Shown in pieces: positions 57,389 through 64,000 of a stretch of DNA of 64,000 nucleotides. The position numbers and the translations under genes are program-made. Position 1 is the first letter of the stretch, and every line of letters begins with the position of its first letter. The stretch spans positions 868,001 through 932,000 of the forward strand of contig OZ243953.1 of assembly GCA_965214475.1 (NCBI GenBank), written 5' to 3'. The DNA comes from SIRX01 sp965214475. Its GTDB lineage: Bacteria; Actinomycetota; Rubrobacteria; Rubrobacterales; Rubrobacteraceae. The notes below the pieces were generated by a model. That model worked only from the letters and a program-made list of their open reading frames with translations, ran no database searches and had not been told where the DNA came from.

Positions 57389-58933
57389 ATGAGAGTAGAC
57401 CGTCAGGCAACCGAGAGCCGCAGGGCCACCGAAAAGTCGCTTCTTACGCTGATCGTGCCTACCCGCAACGAGGCCGACAATGTACCCAAGTTGGCGAACG
57501 AGCTCCAGCAGAGCCTCTCCGGTGTCGAATACCGGATCGTTTTCGTCGACGACTCGACAGACAGTACTCCCGAAGTGATTCGTACCCTCCAGAACGACAA
57601 CGACCGTATATCTCTGATCCACCGTGATGAAGCCGAGCGAGAGGGTGGCCTCTCTACGGCCGTTACCACCGGGATAGACGCGGTCGTGGATGGTAGCGTC
57701 TACACCTGCGTGATGGACGCAGACCTCCAGCATCCGCCGGAGAAAGTGCGCGAAATGCTGGAGATCGCCCAGAACGACAACGCCGACGTGGTAGTGGCAA
57801 GCCGCTACACGCCGGGCGGCAGCTACGCCGGCCTTTCAGGCCCGGTGCGCCGGGGAGTCTCCGTAGGGACCAAGTACCTGGCCCAGGTAGCCTTCCGGGA
57901 GGCGCGTAAGACTTCGGACCCCCTCACAGGTTTCTTCCTGGTGCGCAACCAGGCTATTAGCGGCATCCAGTTCCGGCCAACAGGGTTCAAGATTCTGCTG
58001 GAGATCCTCGTCTGTGCCCCGGATTTGAAGGTGGTAGAAGCTCCGTTCAACTTCCAGGCGCGCAACGCCGGAGTCTCGAAGGCCAGCATGAACCAGGGCA
58101 TGGAATACCTGACCCACATCCTAAGCCTCTTCTGGTTCGTACCGTCCGCTGGACGCTTCTGGAAGTTCGCGATGGTCGGGGCTTCGGGCGCACTGGTCAA
58201 CCTCCTGATTTACACTTACCTAACCGAGTTCTACAACGCCGATTACGTCATAGCTTGGATGTTTGGCGTAGGGCTCAGTATCTTGAGCAACTTCGTCTTG
58301 AACAACGCCTTCACTTGGCGCGACGTAAGGCACTCCAGCCGCATTCACTACCTACAACGCGGGGCGCTCGCTTATCCGGTAGCCGTCATAGGAATCGGCG
58401 CCAACTTCGCCGTCTGGTACCCCCTGATCAAATACGTCAGTAAGGAGTTCCCGTACCATCTGATCTTCGCTTTCCTCGGTATACTCGCGGCGACCGGGGT
58501 CAATTTCGTACTGTCTGCACGTTTTGTATTCAGCCAATCCGCCACGAAAGACCTCGACATTTCAATGTCGCCGAAAGAGATCTCTACCGACATAACGGAC
58601 GAACTGAAAGCCGATAAAACGATTCTCATACAGGCTCCCGGTCTCACCCCCGTCTCAGGCCATGCTTACCGCGAGCTGAACGCCGCCGACCGGGGCGTAA
58701 TAGAGATGGTCGCAAATACTGCCCACCCGACGCTGACGATCACCGGACCACGCCGGCTCCCCCAGGCGCGCACGAATGCCCGTTGGCTGAATTCCCTTTC
58801 TGTTCCAGTGTTTCGAGACGAAAATGTCGTGGGTGTAGTCTACGCAACCCGGAACTCTACCGAACCTTTCACCGAAGAAGACCTCCACTGGCTGACCTCC
58901 TACGTCAGCACCGCAGCTCCCATTTTCGAGTAA
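57389..58933 (+). CDS. GT2 glycosyltransferase - GtrA - GAF-like fusion protein
   Basis: This 514-residue protein has three parts. Residues ~18-245 are a dolichol-phosphate-mannose-synthase-like GT2 domain (LTLIVPTRNEADNVPKL, VFVDDSTDST, CVMDADLQHPPEKV with the metal-binding Asp pair, DPLTGFFLVRNQAI). Residues ~255-382 are a GtrA-type four-helix membrane domain (FWKFAMVGASGALVNLLIYTYL ... LSARFVFS). Residues ~390-514 resemble the distal half of a GAF domain (PVFRDENVVGVVYATRNSTEPFTEEDLHWLTSYV). The first two make and translocate polyprenyl-linked sugars; the GAF-like tail suggests regulation and is an unusual addition. Confidence 0.88.
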   Translation: MRVDRQATESRRATEKSLLTLIVPTRNEADNVPKLANELQQSLSGVEYRIVFVDDSTDSTPEVIRTLQNDNDRISLIHRDEAEREGGLSTAVTTGIDAVVDGSVYTCVMDADLQHPPEKVREMLEIAQNDNADVVVASRYTPGGSYAGLSGPVRRGVSVGTKYLAQVAFREARKTSDPLTGFFLVRNQAISGIQFRPTGFKILLEILVCAPDLKVVEAPFNFQARNAGVSKASMNQGMEYLTHILSLFWFVPSAGRFWKFAMVGASGALVNLLIYTYLTEFYNADYVIAWMFGVGLSILSNFVLNNAFTWRDVRHSSRIHYLQRGALAYPVAVIGIGANFAVWYPLIKYVSKEFPYHLIFAFLGILAATGVNFVLSARFVFSQSATKDLDISMSPKEISTDITDELKADKTILIQAPGLTPVSGHAYRELNAADRGVIEMVANTAHPTLTITGPRRLPQARTNARWLNSLSVPVFRDENVVGVVYATRNSTEPFTEEDLHWLTSYVSTAAPIFE

Positions 58934-59428
58934 CGCGACATAACAAAGCCCCCGGAGTTCTCCCCCAGGGGCCGTGGTCCCTCCACCCTATAAGAGACCC
59001 TTGTGTAACGCTCATTCCCCCTCCGGCATGAGCATTACAGCGCCACGCCTAAACCTGAAGTTCACTTTGAATCCAGGCGCGTGGACCTCCCTAAGCAGCG
59101 AAATTAGCATGAGCCACGAAAAGGCGCAACAATGCTAAGAAATTTGGTTTTCACTGAAATAGCAACTTTTTACATACGCGACAACAACATGTTGTTGTCG
59201 CGAGCAATTTGACGCCATCTGTAGCGTTTCCAGCAAAATCTCTTTGTCGCTTACAATGTGCTTTGAGGAGTTCTATATACCTCTAGTTTAAGGTGACATT
59301 TTCATGTGAAAACTTCCAGCGTTCCAAGACAATTAGTGTTATTTCCGGTCGTTGTAGTTAAAGTTTTCAGGCGGTTTGGACGAAAATCTTAGGATTGAAA
59401 GAGCTTATATTCGGAGAGGACAGACGGC
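58934..59428 (+). other. 495-bp gene-free region with three hairpins and a palindrome upstream of pilT
   Basis: No ORF with a ribosome binding site was found. Near the GT gene end lie a GCCCC/GGGGC hairpin (58948-58972) and a 12-base stem with 11 pairs, TGTAACGCTCAT (59004-59015) / ATGAGCATTACA (59028-59039). A third stem, CCACGCCT / AGGCGCGTGG (59043-59050 and 59075-59084), follows. After ~59110 the DNA turns AT-rich. A perfect 26-bp palindrome occupies 59177-59202. TATATT at 59406-59411 and GGAGAGG lie just before the pilT GTG. Confidence 0.55.
59177..59202. promoter_or_regulatory. Perfect 26-bp palindrome upstream of pilT
   Basis: Thirteen consecutive bases (CGCGACAACAACA) are followed without a spacer by their exact complement in reverse. 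This dyad, with no loop, fits a protein-binding operator better than an RNA hairpin. TTTTTACATA just upstream could be part of a promoter. The pilT start is 226 bases downstream. Confidence 0.7.
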
Positions 59429-60520
59429 GTGGAACCAAAGAAGATGGTAGATGAACTAGCAGAGCGACTGGTAGAGCAAGGCGGCAGCGACCTACACCTT
59501 AAGGTAGGAGCTTCGCCTTCCGTCCGGCTAAGAGGCAGTTTGGAGCCTCTGGAGGACTACGAAAAGTTGAAGCCGGAGGACACAGAAGGAATTTTGCAGG
59601 AAATAATTCCGTCCAACCTATCTGAGGAGTTTGATCGCGAGGGTGAAGCGGATTTCTCTTATTCTATAGCGGGGGTTGGCAGGTTCCGGGTCAACGCTTT
59701 CCGGCAGCGGGGTTCGATCTCCATCGTGATGCGCTTTATACCCTTTGGGGTACCCAACTTCGAAGATCTAGACCTGCCGGAGGCAATCTCACGCCTGGCC
59801 CAGCAAGAGCGCGGGATCATTCTCGTAACGGGAACTACGGGTAGCGGTAAATCTACAACGCTCGCCTCGATGTTGGATCTCGTCAATCGCTCGGCACAGA
59901 AGCACATCGTTACCGTGGAGGATCCTATAGAGTTCCTGCATAGAGACCAGAAGAGCCTCATAAATCAGCGTGAGGTCGGCCTCGATACCACCTCGTTCGC
60001 CCGGGCTCTGCGGCGCATCCTGCGGCAGGACCCCGACATAATCTTGATCGGAGAGATCCGTGACTCCGAGACCGCCCAGATAGCCCTCTCAGCCGCGGAA
60101 ACCGGACATCTGGTTCTATCTACGCTGCACACAATCAACGCTACCGAAACCGTCAACCGCATAATCGACCTCTTTCCGCCGCATGAGAGAGAGCAGGTGC
60201 GGACCATGCTGGCCGGCACACTCAAAGGCATCGTCGGGCAGCGGCTGGTAAAGACTAAAGACGGCGGCCGGGCGGCGGCCTGCGAGATCATGGTTATGAC
60301 CGGACGTATCCGGGATTTTATAGTAGATCCGGAGCAGACGGGCCAGATACAAGAGGCTATAGCCGAGGGTGAGTATTACGGCATGCAGACTTTCGACCAG
60401 GCGCTGCTCAAACTGGTCGAGGAAGACCGGGTAGACTACGAGGAGGCTCTCAGGTTCGCGAACCGGCCGCAAGACTTCAAGCTGATGATCCGGTCTCTCG
60501 ACTCCGGAGCAGCCAGCTAA
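59429..60520 (+). CDS. pilT: Type IV pilus retraction ATPase PilT
   Basis: This 363-residue secretion-superfamily ATPase disassembles pili. It has an N-terminal PAS-like domain (SDLHLKVGASPSVRLRGSLEPLE), Walker A ILVTGTTGSGKSTTLASML, the Asp box, Walker B ILIGEIRDSETAQIALSAAETGHLVLSTLHT and the PilT-specific AGTLKGIVGQRLV. No pilin or other pilus gene is in the window, so it is an orphan here. GTG start with GGAGAGG upstream. Confidence 0.94.
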   Translation: MEPKKMVDELAERLVEQGGSDLHLKVGASPSVRLRGSLEPLEDYEKLKPEDTEGILQEIIPSNLSEEFDREGEADFSYSIAGVGRFRVNAFRQRGSISIVMRFIPFGVPNFEDLDLPEAISRLAQQERGIILVTGTTGSGKSTTLASMLDLVNRSAQKHIVTVEDPIEFLHRDQKSLINQREVGLDTTSFARALRRILRQDPDIILIGEIRDSETAQIALSAAETGHLVLSTLHTINATETVNRIIDLFPPHEREQVRTMLAGTLKGIVGQRLVKTKDGGRAAACEIMVMTGRIRDFIVDPEQTGQIQEAIAEGEYYGMQTFDQALLKLVEEDRVDYEEALRFANRPQDFKLMIRSLDSGAAS

Positions 60521-60555
60521 CACCCGTATCCAGCAGCATTCACGCTCATAGGCTC

Positions 60556-60561
60556 TATACT
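60556..60561 (+). promoter_or_regulatory. -10 element of a likely leaderless gene
   Basis: TATACT ends six bases before the ATG at 60568 with no Shine-Dalgarno, the same arrangement seen at four other genes in the window. Confidence 0.5.
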
Positions 60562-60567
60562 AAAGAT

Positions 60568-61392
60568 ATGGGACCAATCTGTTTCCTCTCGGACTTCGGT
60601 TTCGCGGACGACTTTGTCGGCACCTGCAAGGGCGTTGTGGCGCGGATCTCACCCGGCGCGAACGTTATTGACCTCACCCACGAAGTACCCGGTTTCGAGG
60701 TAGAAGCCGGTGCGGAGATCCTAAAGCACGCCACCCGTTACATGCCGCTGGACACAATCTATTTGGCGGTCGTAGATCCTGGCGTCGGCACCGAGCGGAG
60801 GGCGCTCGCGATCCGCACCGATACAGGTCCCTTGATGGTCGGTCCGGACAACGGACTCCTCATACCGGCCGCTGAATCTCTGGGTAACATCTCTGAGGCC
60901 GTCGAGCTTACAAACAACGAGTATCAGGTGAGCCCGGTATCCAGCACCTTCCATGGCAGGGACATCTTCGCCCCCGCAGCAGCGCATCTGGCGGCAGGTG
61001 TAGGTCTTTCGGAGCTAGGAAGTAAAGTGGATCCCAACTCCCTTGAACCGCGGATCCTCCCGGGGTTCGAGGCGGTCTCAGGCTCGACTTACAAAGCACG
61101 AATAATGGACATTGACCGATATGGGAACGCCCGACTCTCGATCATGCAAGAAGAGCTGCCCTTGAAATACGGCGGCACTTTGGAAGTGGATTCAGGAGAC
61201 GGCGAGATGCCAGTTCGGTATCTCGATACCTTCGGTGCGGCAGGGAACGGAGAACTAATTCTCGTTCCAGACTCTCACTGGCGCCTGAGCCTGGCTATAA
61301 ACAAGGGCAACGCCGCACACGCCCTAGCACTCTACCGAGGCGGCGACATCCTCCTTCGCATCGAGGGTTTACAGGACAATGAGCCTTCCTGA
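60568..61392 (+). CDS. SAM hydroxide adenosyltransferase (DUF62 family)
   Basis: This 274-residue protein of the chlorinase/fluorinase-like DUF62 family uses hydroxide to split S-adenosylmethionine into adenosine and methionine. It has SDFGFADDFVGTCKG, VIDLTHEVPGFEVEAGAEIL, the DPGVGTERRALAI segment, GPDNGLL and SSTFHGRDIFAPAAAHLA. The Asp/Arg/His triad of the hydroxide-type enzymes appears present. The ATG follows a -10 by six bases. It overlaps the next gene by 14 bases. Confidence 0.9.
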   Translation: MGPICFLSDFGFADDFVGTCKGVVARISPGANVIDLTHEVPGFEVEAGAEILKHATRYMPLDTIYLAVVDPGVGTERRALAIRTDTGPLMVGPDNGLLIPAAESLGNISEAVELTNNEYQVSPVSSTFHGRDIFAPAAAHLAAGVGLSELGSKVDPNSLEPRILPGFEAVSGSTYKARIMDIDRYGNARLSIMQEELPLKYGGTLEVDSGDGEMPVRYLDTFGAAGNGELILVPDSHWRLSLAINKGNAAHALALYRGGDILLRIEGLQDNEPS

Positions 61393-62164
61393 GCCCAGCA
61401 ACAAAGAAAAACTACCGGAGTCTGAGTCCTCACCGGATCGCCATCAGGTTCTCCGGGCAGCTATCTTACGTCCGATAAACCTTCTCATGTTGATACTGGG
61501 CGCTTTTGCAAGCGTGCTCTTCTCCTGGTGGCTTCTACCGATCACTGCCGTTACTTACATACTTCTCGTTTTCCTAGCTACCCGGGACCCTTTTTTCGTG
61601 CAGAAGGCGCTAGGCCAACGCGGCTCGGCGACGACCCCTCAGCCCTCACTAGATATTTCACTGGAGCGCCGAGCCCGCTGGCTCCCCAAGGGAGAAACTC
61701 GCGACAAAATAGACGCTGCTCTGGAAATCTATCGAAAGGTCGTGGCCTCCATAGAAGAGTCCAGCGACGTAGCCAAGACCGTACTCGAAGATGCCGTGCC
61801 GAAACTTCACGTGGCAGCGGACCGGCTCGTGGAAACCGCGACCAAACGAGAGAAGGCCGCTACAGTGACCGCAGAGTTGAAATCGCTCACCAACCCTAGA
61901 GAAGATCACGCCACAGCCCTAGAGGCACTGGAGAACGAAATACAGGGCGCAGACGCAGAGATTTCCAGAACCTACGATCAACTCGTAGCATTGCGAGCCA
62001 AAGTCGCGAAGGTTTCTATGGCCGAGGCACCTGAAACACAGGCGACCGCCTTTCAGGTCAACGCATCGTTGGACGAACTCAACCTGCGTTTAGAAGCTTT
62101 GGAAGAAACTATGACCTCTTCCGAAGAAAACCTATCTTTGCCCAGGAGTCAACAAAACTTTTAG
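61379..62164 (+). CDS. Membrane-anchored coiled-coil protein of unknown function
   Basis: This 261-residue protein has an N-terminal hydrophilic stretch, two membrane helices (LLMLILGAFASVLFSWWLL and ITAVTYILLVFLATRD) and a long cytoplasmic region rich in Glu, Lys and Ala. The heptad-like patterns (LEALENEIQGADAEISRTYDQLVALRAKV, ELNLRLEALEETM) suggest a coiled coil. It overlaps the SAM hydroxide adenosyltransferase gene by 14 bases. I do not recognise the family. Confidence 0.7.
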   Translation: MSLPEPSNKEKLPESESSPDRHQVLRAAILRPINLLMLILGAFASVLFSWWLLPITAVTYILLVFLATRDPFFVQKALGQRGSATTPQPSLDISLERRARWLPKGETRDKIDAALEIYRKVVASIEESSDVAKTVLEDAVPKLHVAADRLVETATKREKAATVTAELKSLTNPREDHATALEALENEIQGADAEISRTYDQLVALRAKVAKVSMAEAPETQATAFQVNASLDELNLRLEALEETMTSSEENLSLPRSQQNF

Positions 62165-62249
62165 AGACAAACTTTGTCCGGCACCGCGATGTAAAGAACT
62201 TTAGCAAGACGTTTTCAGTGGGCGTTGGCCCCGAGGACCCCACCTCTCG

Positions 62250-62783
62250 CTACGCGGAATTGGCCTGCAGATCCGGCCCCGACTCATCCTCTTCGGCCGA
62301 GTCAATAGACGGAGCCTTGCGAGGGGCACTATTAAGCTCCTTGCGCGACTCCTCGACAGAAGTCAAAGAGTCCTGGCACCAGCCCTCCAACTGGCCCATA
62401 ATGCGTTCCCGATAGGCTTCGGAACCACTAGATACTTCCTTGGAGTACTGTTCAGCCGCCGCGCGCACCTCAGACGCCCGTCTCTGGGCCCTCAGATAAA
62501 CATCCGTGTGCTCTACTTGCTCGTCCGCGCGCTCCCGGCCCTTTTCTAGTATACGACTGGCCTCTTCTTCCGCAGCCGCGACCATCGCGCTACACTCTCG
62601 ACGCACCGACTCAGCGTCAGATAGCTCTCCGGGAAGGGATTCTCTTAACTCCTCTAACATGTAGACGATGTCAGAGCGATCTACAAGTGCCCGTCCTTTC
62701 CGCATAGGTACGCTAGAGGCATTGTGAACGATGGCCTCAAGCTCCTCCAGAACTCCGCTTATGTACTCCATCTCCTCTCTCAT
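62250..62783 (-). CDS. SepIVA/DivIVA-like coiled-coil protein
   Basis: This 177-residue protein starts ISGVLEELEAIVHNASSVPMRKGRALVDRSDIVYMLEELRESLPGELSDAESV. It closely resembles the N-terminus I remember for mycobacterial SepIVA ('LDELSAIVEEARGVPMTAGC...GDVLELIDDIKDAIPGEL'). An Ala/Glu-rich coiled coil (ECSAMVAAAEEEASRILEKGRERADEQVEHTDVYL...ASEVRAAAEQYSKEV) and an acidic Ser/Pro-rich tail follow. SepIVA is a septal organiser of mycobacterial division. AGGGTGA precedes the ATG. Confidence 0.75.
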   Translation of the reverse strand: MREEMEYISGVLEELEAIVHNASSVPMRKGRALVDRSDIVYMLEELRESLPGELSDAESVRRECSAMVAAAEEEASRILEKGRERADEQVEHTDVYLRAQRRASEVRAAAEQYSKEVSSGSEAYRERIMGQLEGWCQDSLTSVEESRKELNSAPRKAPSIDSAEEDESGPDLQANSA

Positions 62784-63149
62784 GGTTGTTCACCCTAGCA
62801 TGGCTCTTCAGGCTACGCTAGCTTTTTTCAAAGTATTTTTTGAAACTTTACCTCAGCTTCAACTACAGCATGATCTGAAGGTCAAGTGTAATTGCTTGAA
62901 CCGCAAAATTTATACTCGCAGAAAAAGGCGAATTTTGCGGTTTGGCCCGTTGCAAAGGGCTTTTGTGAACTACCCATGAGTCGTTTCTCGACGCGCCTAA
63001 GGTTAAAGGGATATTACAGGTACGAATCTAGTGAGGAAGGCTTGTATGACATACTGTTTCTACAACGCAGGGCTTGAGGGCTATTTCAGAGTTGGAGCAC
63101 TGTGCGAAAGAAGTTAACGGGCCAAATTTTTAGGCTGTGAAGCTGTGTG
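62784..63149. other. 366-bp gene-free region with long inverted repeat
   Basis: An AT-rich stretch lies between two minus-strand genes. Perfect 12-bp arms AACCGCAAAATT (62899-62910) and AATTTTGCGGTT (62931-62942) flank a 20-base spacer that itself holds CGC...GCG, so a long hairpin is possible. TTTTTTCAAAG and TTTTTTGAAAC at 62822-62846 form a second, weaker dyad. No ORF with a ribosome binding site was found. Confidence 0.5.
62899..62942. repeat. Inverted repeat (12-bp perfect arms)
   Basis: AACCGCAAAATT and AATTTTGCGGTT are separated by 20 bases that contain an inner TCGC/GCGA pairing. It has no T-tract on either side, so it is not a standard terminator. It could be a REP-like element or an operator for the SepIVA-like gene 116 bases away. 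Confidence 0.55.
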
Positions 63150-63635
63150 CTATTGCCGGCTGTTGTAGACGGCAAAACCTATGGCGATCAGAGCGGGCAA
63201 GAAGATAAAGAACGGAAGGTTTCCATTCAGGATCGGTGGGGTCAAGAAGGGTGCGAACGCTGCAAAAACAGCGACGCCGGAGATAGCCATTGCGAGCGGA
63301 CCGCCGTTGCGGCCCCCGGCGCGGTGAATAAGTGTTCCAGCAGCATATCCGGCTACCCCAGAGAGGATGAAGGTCAAGAAGCCTATCTGAAATATGGCAA
63401 AAACTACCGGCACGCCGACGATAGCCACCACTGCGCCAGCGAGCAAGCTCTTGAGTACCTGATCCGTTTTCATTACGCCCGTGCGGGCGCTGCGGGGCAT
63501 TTGGGCGTCTTCGGGGCACTTTATACCGACTTCGGTCTGCCTCATGCACTCCGTGCAAATCGGGCGCCCGCAGGTGGCGCAGGAGACCCGGGTTTCTCGA
63601 TTGGGGTGTCGGTAGCAGTGCATGGTTTGGGCCAT
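63150..63635 (-). CDS. B-box-type zinc-finger membrane protein
   Basis: This 161-residue protein has an N-terminal zinc finger (MHCYRHPNRETRVSCATCGRPICTECM ... GIKCPEDA) of the B-box kind found in front of bacterial rhomboid proteases. Three to four membrane helices follow (SLLAGAVVAIVGVPVVFAIF, GFLTFILSGVAGYAAGTLI, LAMAISGVAVFAAFAPFL, FFIFLPALIAIGFAVY). The rhomboid Gly-Ser motif is absent. Function unknown. Its start overlaps the stop of the MerR-like gene by one base, so the two are cotranscribed. Confidence 0.75.
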   Translation of the reverse strand: MAQTMHCYRHPNRETRVSCATCGRPICTECMRQTEVGIKCPEDAQMPRSARTGVMKTDQVLKSLLAGAVVAIVGVPVVFAIFQIGFLTFILSGVAGYAAGTLIHRAGGRNGGPLAMAISGVAVFAAFAPFLTPPILNGNLPFFIFLPALIAIGFAVYNSRQ

Positions 63636-64000
63636 CAGAATCCTTTGCGGGTGATCTCGGCGCGGGGCATCAGTACGATCTCCCGCTTGTAGCTACGATG
63701 TATTTCTTCGACGTTACGGTTATGACCAGCTTTGACCCGCGAGAGTTCTTCCCGCAAGGCACGGTTCTCCGCTACCAGATCTACTATATGAGTTTCGAGG
63801 TTCAGAATTTTCTTGACACCGGCAAGGTTCATACCCATCTCTTGGGTGAGCTTCTGTATGTAGCGACCAAGCTCCACGTCTTCGAGAGAGTAGAGTCGGG
63901 TATTTTTTATACTCTTGCGTGGCCGCAGCAGACCTTTCTGCTCGTACATCCTAAGGGTTTGCGGATGTACGCCGATCAACTCCGCCGCTATACCGATCAT
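63635..64000 (-). CDS. hspR: MerR-family regulator, HspR-like (5' end outside window)
   Basis: The open frame reaches the window edge with ATG at 64000, but family alignments suggest the real start lies beyond. It has a MerR-type winged helix (IGIAAELIGVHPQTLRMYEQKGLLRPRKSIKNTRLYSLEDVELG) followed by a dimerisation coiled coil (HIVDLVAENRALREELSRVK). 'AAELIGVHPQTLRMYE' is very close to the HspR heat-shock repressor signature. HspR represses dnaK-type operons through HAIR elements; the presence of dnaK upstream cannot be checked here. Confidence 0.85.
   Translation of the reverse strand: MIGIAAELIGVHPQTLRMYEQKGLLRPRKSIKNTRLYSLEDVELGRYIQKLTQEMGMNLAGVKKILNLETHIVDLVAENRALREELSRVKAGHNRNVEEIHRSYKREIVLMPRAEITRKGF

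Noticed and set aside
58940..59010. SAM-I riboswitch-like string (TCTCTTATAGGGTGGAGGGAC) on the minus strand
   Set aside because: The GATGAA and GGCAACC core elements are missing, and there is no minus-strand gene downstream to regulate.

Overview
The window is GC-rich chromosomal DNA from a high-GC Gram-positive bacterium. The best guess is a Rubrobacter-like deep-branching actinobacterium. Supporting signs are GuaB3, WhiA/YvcK next to gap-pgk-tpiA-secG, a SepIVA-like coiled-coil protein, sortases, PspC, an HspR-like MerR regulator, many GTG/TTG starts, and several apparently leaderless genes. Firmicute-like control elements sit beside these: a glmS ribozyme, a CIRCE operator and a Bacillus-style PHO box. 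The species is an inference. I see no rRNA, tRNA, CRISPR array, insertion sequence or prophage, so this looks like core chromosome.

Layout. 1-4.5 kb: a truncated membrane protein, glnA, a glycosyltransferase and an MFS exporter. 4.7-8.2 kb: a plus-strand operon pepA / MBL hydrolase / moaB / small protein / LOG. 8.2-12.8 kb: fba, a sortase, an ABC-2 exporter pair and a secreted RTX-repeat protein. 12.9-22.8 kb: a long minus-strand run, pcrA, CBS-DRTGG pyrophosphatase, folD, yvcK, whiA, gap, pgk, tpiA, secG. This joins lower glycolysis with its regulators. 22.8-28.8 kb: an Rrf2 regulator with a methyltransferase, then the phosphate operon pstS-pstC-pstA-pstB-phoU behind a three-repeat PHO box. 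28.9-32.6 kb: an EEP hydrolase, guaA and guaB3.

32.6-35.0 kb: a compact unit between groEL and guaB3 encodes three 26-28-residue single-membrane-span peptides. Each has its own ribosome-binding site, and the unit has its own candidate promoter and terminator; the ORFs are too short for routine annotation. groEL follows with a CIRCE element overlapping its promoter. 35.0-47.9 kb: small genes, then a minus-strand housekeeping cluster acpS, nnr, CBS protein, alr, HD hydrolase, Kef-type antiporter, panC, pspC, family-4 UDG, tsaE, tsaB, rimI, tsaD. 47.9-53.4 kb: a lipid kinase, a second sortase, a LysE exporter, and glmS preceded by a well-conserved glmS ribozyme. 53.5-57.3 kb: acetyltransferases, threonine aldolase, RNase HIII and acylphosphatase. 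57.4-62.2 kb: a GT2-GtrA-GAF fusion, a 495-bp structured intergenic region with a perfect 26-bp palindrome, pilT, a SAM hydroxide adenosyltransferase and a coiled-coil membrane protein. 62.2-64 kb: a SepIVA-like protein, a zinc-finger membrane protein and a truncated MerR/HspR regulator.

Common themes are cell-envelope building (glmS, alr, sortases, SepIVA-like, GT-GtrA), central carbon flow, phosphate scavenging and stress control. Most starts were chosen from Shine-Dalgarno spacing, overlap with the preceding stop, or alignment to remembered family N-termini. No database search was possible.
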